NCBI GenBank assembly: GCA_903927025.1
Contig: CAIYLG010000047.1
Coordinates: forward strand, 24,596-88,595
From: an uncultured Armatimonadota bacterium
GTDB lineage: Bacteria; Armatimonadota; Fimbriimonadia; Fimbriimonadales; Fimbriimonadaceae
DNA: 64,000 nucleotides
Direction: 5' to 3'
Positions within the stretch are counted from its first letter, which is position 1. Each line of letters starts with the position of its first letter. The notes beneath the pieces were generated by a model. It saw only the letters and a list, made by a program, of their open reading frames with translations, did no database searches and was not told the origin of the DNA. A program made the translations under genes and the position numbers. Below are positions 62,118 to 64,000 of this stretch, one piece after another.

Positions 62118-63521
62118 CTATTGCGGATAGACAATGTCCACAATTCCTTTGGTATGAATGTGGTGAAGCACCTGTTTCTTCCCGTTTGGCCACGTCACCT
62201 CCAGGTTCACGTGTCCGCCGTAGGATCCGAGACCAAAGTGGAGCTTCAGGTCGTTTTGGTTTCCTTCTCCGGTTCCCGCTTCGACCTGTCTGGACAGGGT
62301 CTCCTTGCCAAGCTTAAGCCGAACCTGCGCGCCAATCGCGCTTCGATTGACCTTGACTCCGTCCCCCTTCAGCCGCACTTCAATCCAGTTCCCAGTCGCG
62401 CCCCTATTTGCAAACAGCTTCCCCGCCGTGGCAAGCCCAAGCGAGCCGTTGTTCTCAAAATCGGCAAACGCTGCCTGATAGGTGGGTGTCAGCTTTTCCA
62501 GCCCCGATCCAGGGGTGCCATCCAAGAACTTGAACTTGCCGCCGTTGCGGTAGAGAACAGGAAAGTTGGGAGTCTTGAAGGAAGCGATACCGTAAACCGT
62601 CGTAAAGAATAGGTCCAACCTCCCGGAGTTGCACACATCTCCCGCCGCTGGACTAGCGTACGACTCCTGGTAGAAAACTCCGCACGTCCCCAAATCTTCA
62701 AATTTATAGCCAGCCTTTGCGCCCATGTTGCGAAGGAAGCGAGACTTGGGCTGGTCTCCGCGGTCGTCTCGGTGGGCGAAGTTGCCGGCGAACAGGTCGA
62801 ACTCGCCACAATTGTCAAAGTCCCCCCAACATGCGCCGATCGAGTGGCCGCCATCAAACCCAGGCGAGGTTGCAATCACATTCAGCTCTCCGGCACGGTC
62901 CGCCCATTTGTCGCCCAACAGTGAATACAGGTTGTTGGGCTGGAGGCGGTAGTTTGAGGAATACACGCTTGCGCGGCCGCTTCGATTGAAGTCGCAGGCG
63001 GTGACCCCTCGGGCGCGGTAGGTGGACTGAGTCCAGGAAAGCTTGAACCCCTTTCCTTTCTGATTCATTAAAACCATGCTTGGATAGGTGATATCCCGGT
63101 CCCAGTCTTCATATCCACCGATGAACAGATCGACGAACCCATCTCCATCAAAATCTGCCCAGCAGGCACCACGCGTCACAGTTGGAGGCAGCGGCGGAAG
63201 GGGAACCTCTTCAAACTTCTTCCCACCCACGTTGTGATACAGCTTCATGCGGGAGAAGGAGAACAGGTCGACAAAACCGTCGTTGTCAAAGTCCGCAGCC
63301 ACCACCGATCCGACTTCCTCCCGCCGCTCAAATCGCTTTCCGTGGTCATTGCGCCACACATAGCCGCCCGCAATCAGGTCCGTCCATCCATCGTTGTCGA
63401 TATCGACCCAACAGGCGTTGTCGCTCCCAATCGCCAACCCCATCGCGGCGGTCACGTCCAGAAACTTGGGACCCGAGGAAGCAGCCTGGAAAAGAGCGGG
63501 AAGCGCTAAGAGAGCGAGCAT
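62118..63521 (-). CDS. FG-GAP/VCBS repeat protein with ASPIC/UnbV C-terminus (CRTAC1-like)
   Basis: The 467-aa secreted protein has a signal peptide (LALLALPALFQAAS) and repeated calcium-type FG-GAP motifs: WVDIDNDGWTDLIAGG, AADFDNDGFVDLFSF, WADFDGDGFVDLFIGG and WGDFDNCGEFDLFAGN. The ASPIC/UnbV domain is at the C-terminus (NWIEVRLKGDGVKVNRSAIGAQVRL, then VTWPNGKKQVL). It is a probable beta propeller that binds ligands or matrix at the surface. Some later repeats have lost an Asp of the DxDxDG loop (FNRSGRAS, VCNSGRLD). A TAGACT lies 12 nt before the ATG (63534-63539). Confidence 0.9.
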   Translation of the reverse strand: MLALLALPALFQAASSGPKFLDVTAAMGLAIGSDNACWVDIDNDGWTDLIAGGYVWRNDHGKRFERREEVGSVVAADFDNDGFVDLFSFSRMKLYHNVGGKKFEEVPLPPLPPTVTRGACWADFDGDGFVDLFIGGYEDWDRDITYPSMVLMNQKGKGFKLSWTQSTYRARGVTACDFNRSGRASVYSSNYRLQPNNLYSLLGDKWADRAGELNVIATSPGFDGGHSIGACWGDFDNCGEFDLFAGNFAHRDDRGDQPKSRFLRNMGAKAGYKFEDLGTCGVFYQESYASPAAGDVCNSGRLDLFFTTVYGIASFKTPNFPVLYRNGGKFKFLDGTPGSGLEKLTPTYQAAFADFENNGSLGLATAGKLFANRGATGNWIEVRLKGDGVKVNRSAIGAQVRLKLGKETLSRQVEAGTGEGNQNDLKLHFGLGSYGGHVNLEVTWPNGKKQVLHHIHTKGIVDIVYPQ

Positions 63522-64000
63522 GTGTTAACGGGCAGTCTATCAGGACGCTTCGCGTGAGAAGGTCCGTACTCGCCTGGCAACGCTACGGGAATATACTTTT
63601 CCGATCCCTGGTTCAGGAGCCGATCTGCAGCGCCTTGGCTAAACCAGAAATGACTGAAACCTCGAGTGTAAGGGCTCTGATACATGCCGACAAGAGTGCA
63701 GCTCAGGTTCCCTCAACCGCCATTCGTGGCGGGCGGAGGGCTCAGGGAGGGGGTGGCGAACTGAGAATGCGCCCCTGGCGCCGAATCAATCATCAGCTAC
63801 AAATCACGATAATCAAGGACCCCGGCAAAGCCGGGAGCGACAACGTTCGCCACCCCCTCCCCACCCTCCGCCCGCCACTTATGGCGTGGGAGGGAGCCGA
63901 TCTGCAGCGCCTTGCCTTGTGCAGGAGTGGAGAGCACTCTTCAAATTCAGAGCCCTTGTCCATGCCCGCCAGACGCCAATTCGGGTTCCCTCAACCGCCA
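63522..64000. repeat. non-coding tandem and inverted repeat at window end
   Basis: No supported gene lies here. A 107-108-nt segment occurs twice (63616-63722 and 63893-64000), both beginning GGAGCCGATCTGCAGCGCC and ending GGTTCCCTCAACCGCCA, giving a 277-nt period that runs off the window. Between them two long arms (63719-63761 and 63845-63885) form an imperfect inverted repeat rich in G or C, with a small perfect hairpin inside (63821-63835, CCCGGC/GCCGGG, loop AAA). Confidence 0.8.

Noticed and set aside
63700..63722. tRNA T-arm-like GGTTC...
   Set aside because: There is no acceptor, anticodon or D arm around it. The match is part of the 277-nt repeat.

Overview
The window is a bacterial chromosome segment of moderately high GC (high 50s percent by eye) with tightly packed genes on both strands. 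I found no tRNA, rRNA, CRISPR array, transposase or prophage gene. The gene set points to an aerobic heterotroph that lives by respiration and protein turnover: alternative complex III feeding a caa3 oxidase, many secreted peptidases, and glycolate and amino-acid oxidation. Alternative complex III with an A2-type caa3 oxidase, a fused CtaA-CtaB, separate PurS and PurQ, and frequent leaderless-type promoters would fit Armatimonadota (Fimbriimonadia-like). Acidobacteriota, Chloroflexota or Deinococcota-like lineages cannot be excluded from this sequence alone. The taxon is an inference.

Layout. 1-14563 (minus strand) is one respiratory super-operon. Read in transcription order it is ctaA-ctaB fusion, actA, actB, actC, actD, actE, actF, a small conserved membrane protein, SCO copper chaperone, ctaC, ctaD and ctaE. 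The last gene is cut by the window start. Many of its junctions overlap by 1-4 nt. 14951-20147 holds a secreted M28 peptidase, purS-purQ, an NlpC/P60 endopeptidase and a TolB-like protein. 20260-26212 holds an APC permease divergent from glcDEF (glycolate oxidase), then folE2. 26265-30570 holds a PsbP-like lipoprotein, a lone sdhA ending in a strong terminator, and a convergent M61 peptidase.

30659-34644 is the most unusual region. It holds four exported proteins of one family I do not recognise, arranged as a duplicated A-B gene pair (A1 B1 A2 B2) and all sharing a C-x8-C-W motif. After it come a hybrid histidine kinase with a possibly structured leader, a saccharopine-dehydrogenase-like enzyme, a GH63 glucosidase with an SDR, Hsp20, a potassium channel, a DNA glycosylase with 6-phosphogluconate dehydrogenase, ubiD, an alpha/beta hydrolase, msrA, a likely D-glutamate catabolic pair (dgcA-dgcN) and threonine synthase. 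51425-63521 holds a DUF5107/TPR protein, three small unknown genes, an M1 aminopeptidase, a lipoprotein, a redoxin plus copper-monooxygenase-like cytochrome pair, an ArsR-SRPBCC-ClpP operon, a DinB protein and a CRTAC1-type protein. The last 480 bases are a non-coding tandem and inverted repeat.

Across the window at least eight genes carry a TANNNT hexamer exactly 6 nt before the start codon. This is the signature of leaderless transcription, and it decides several start sites.
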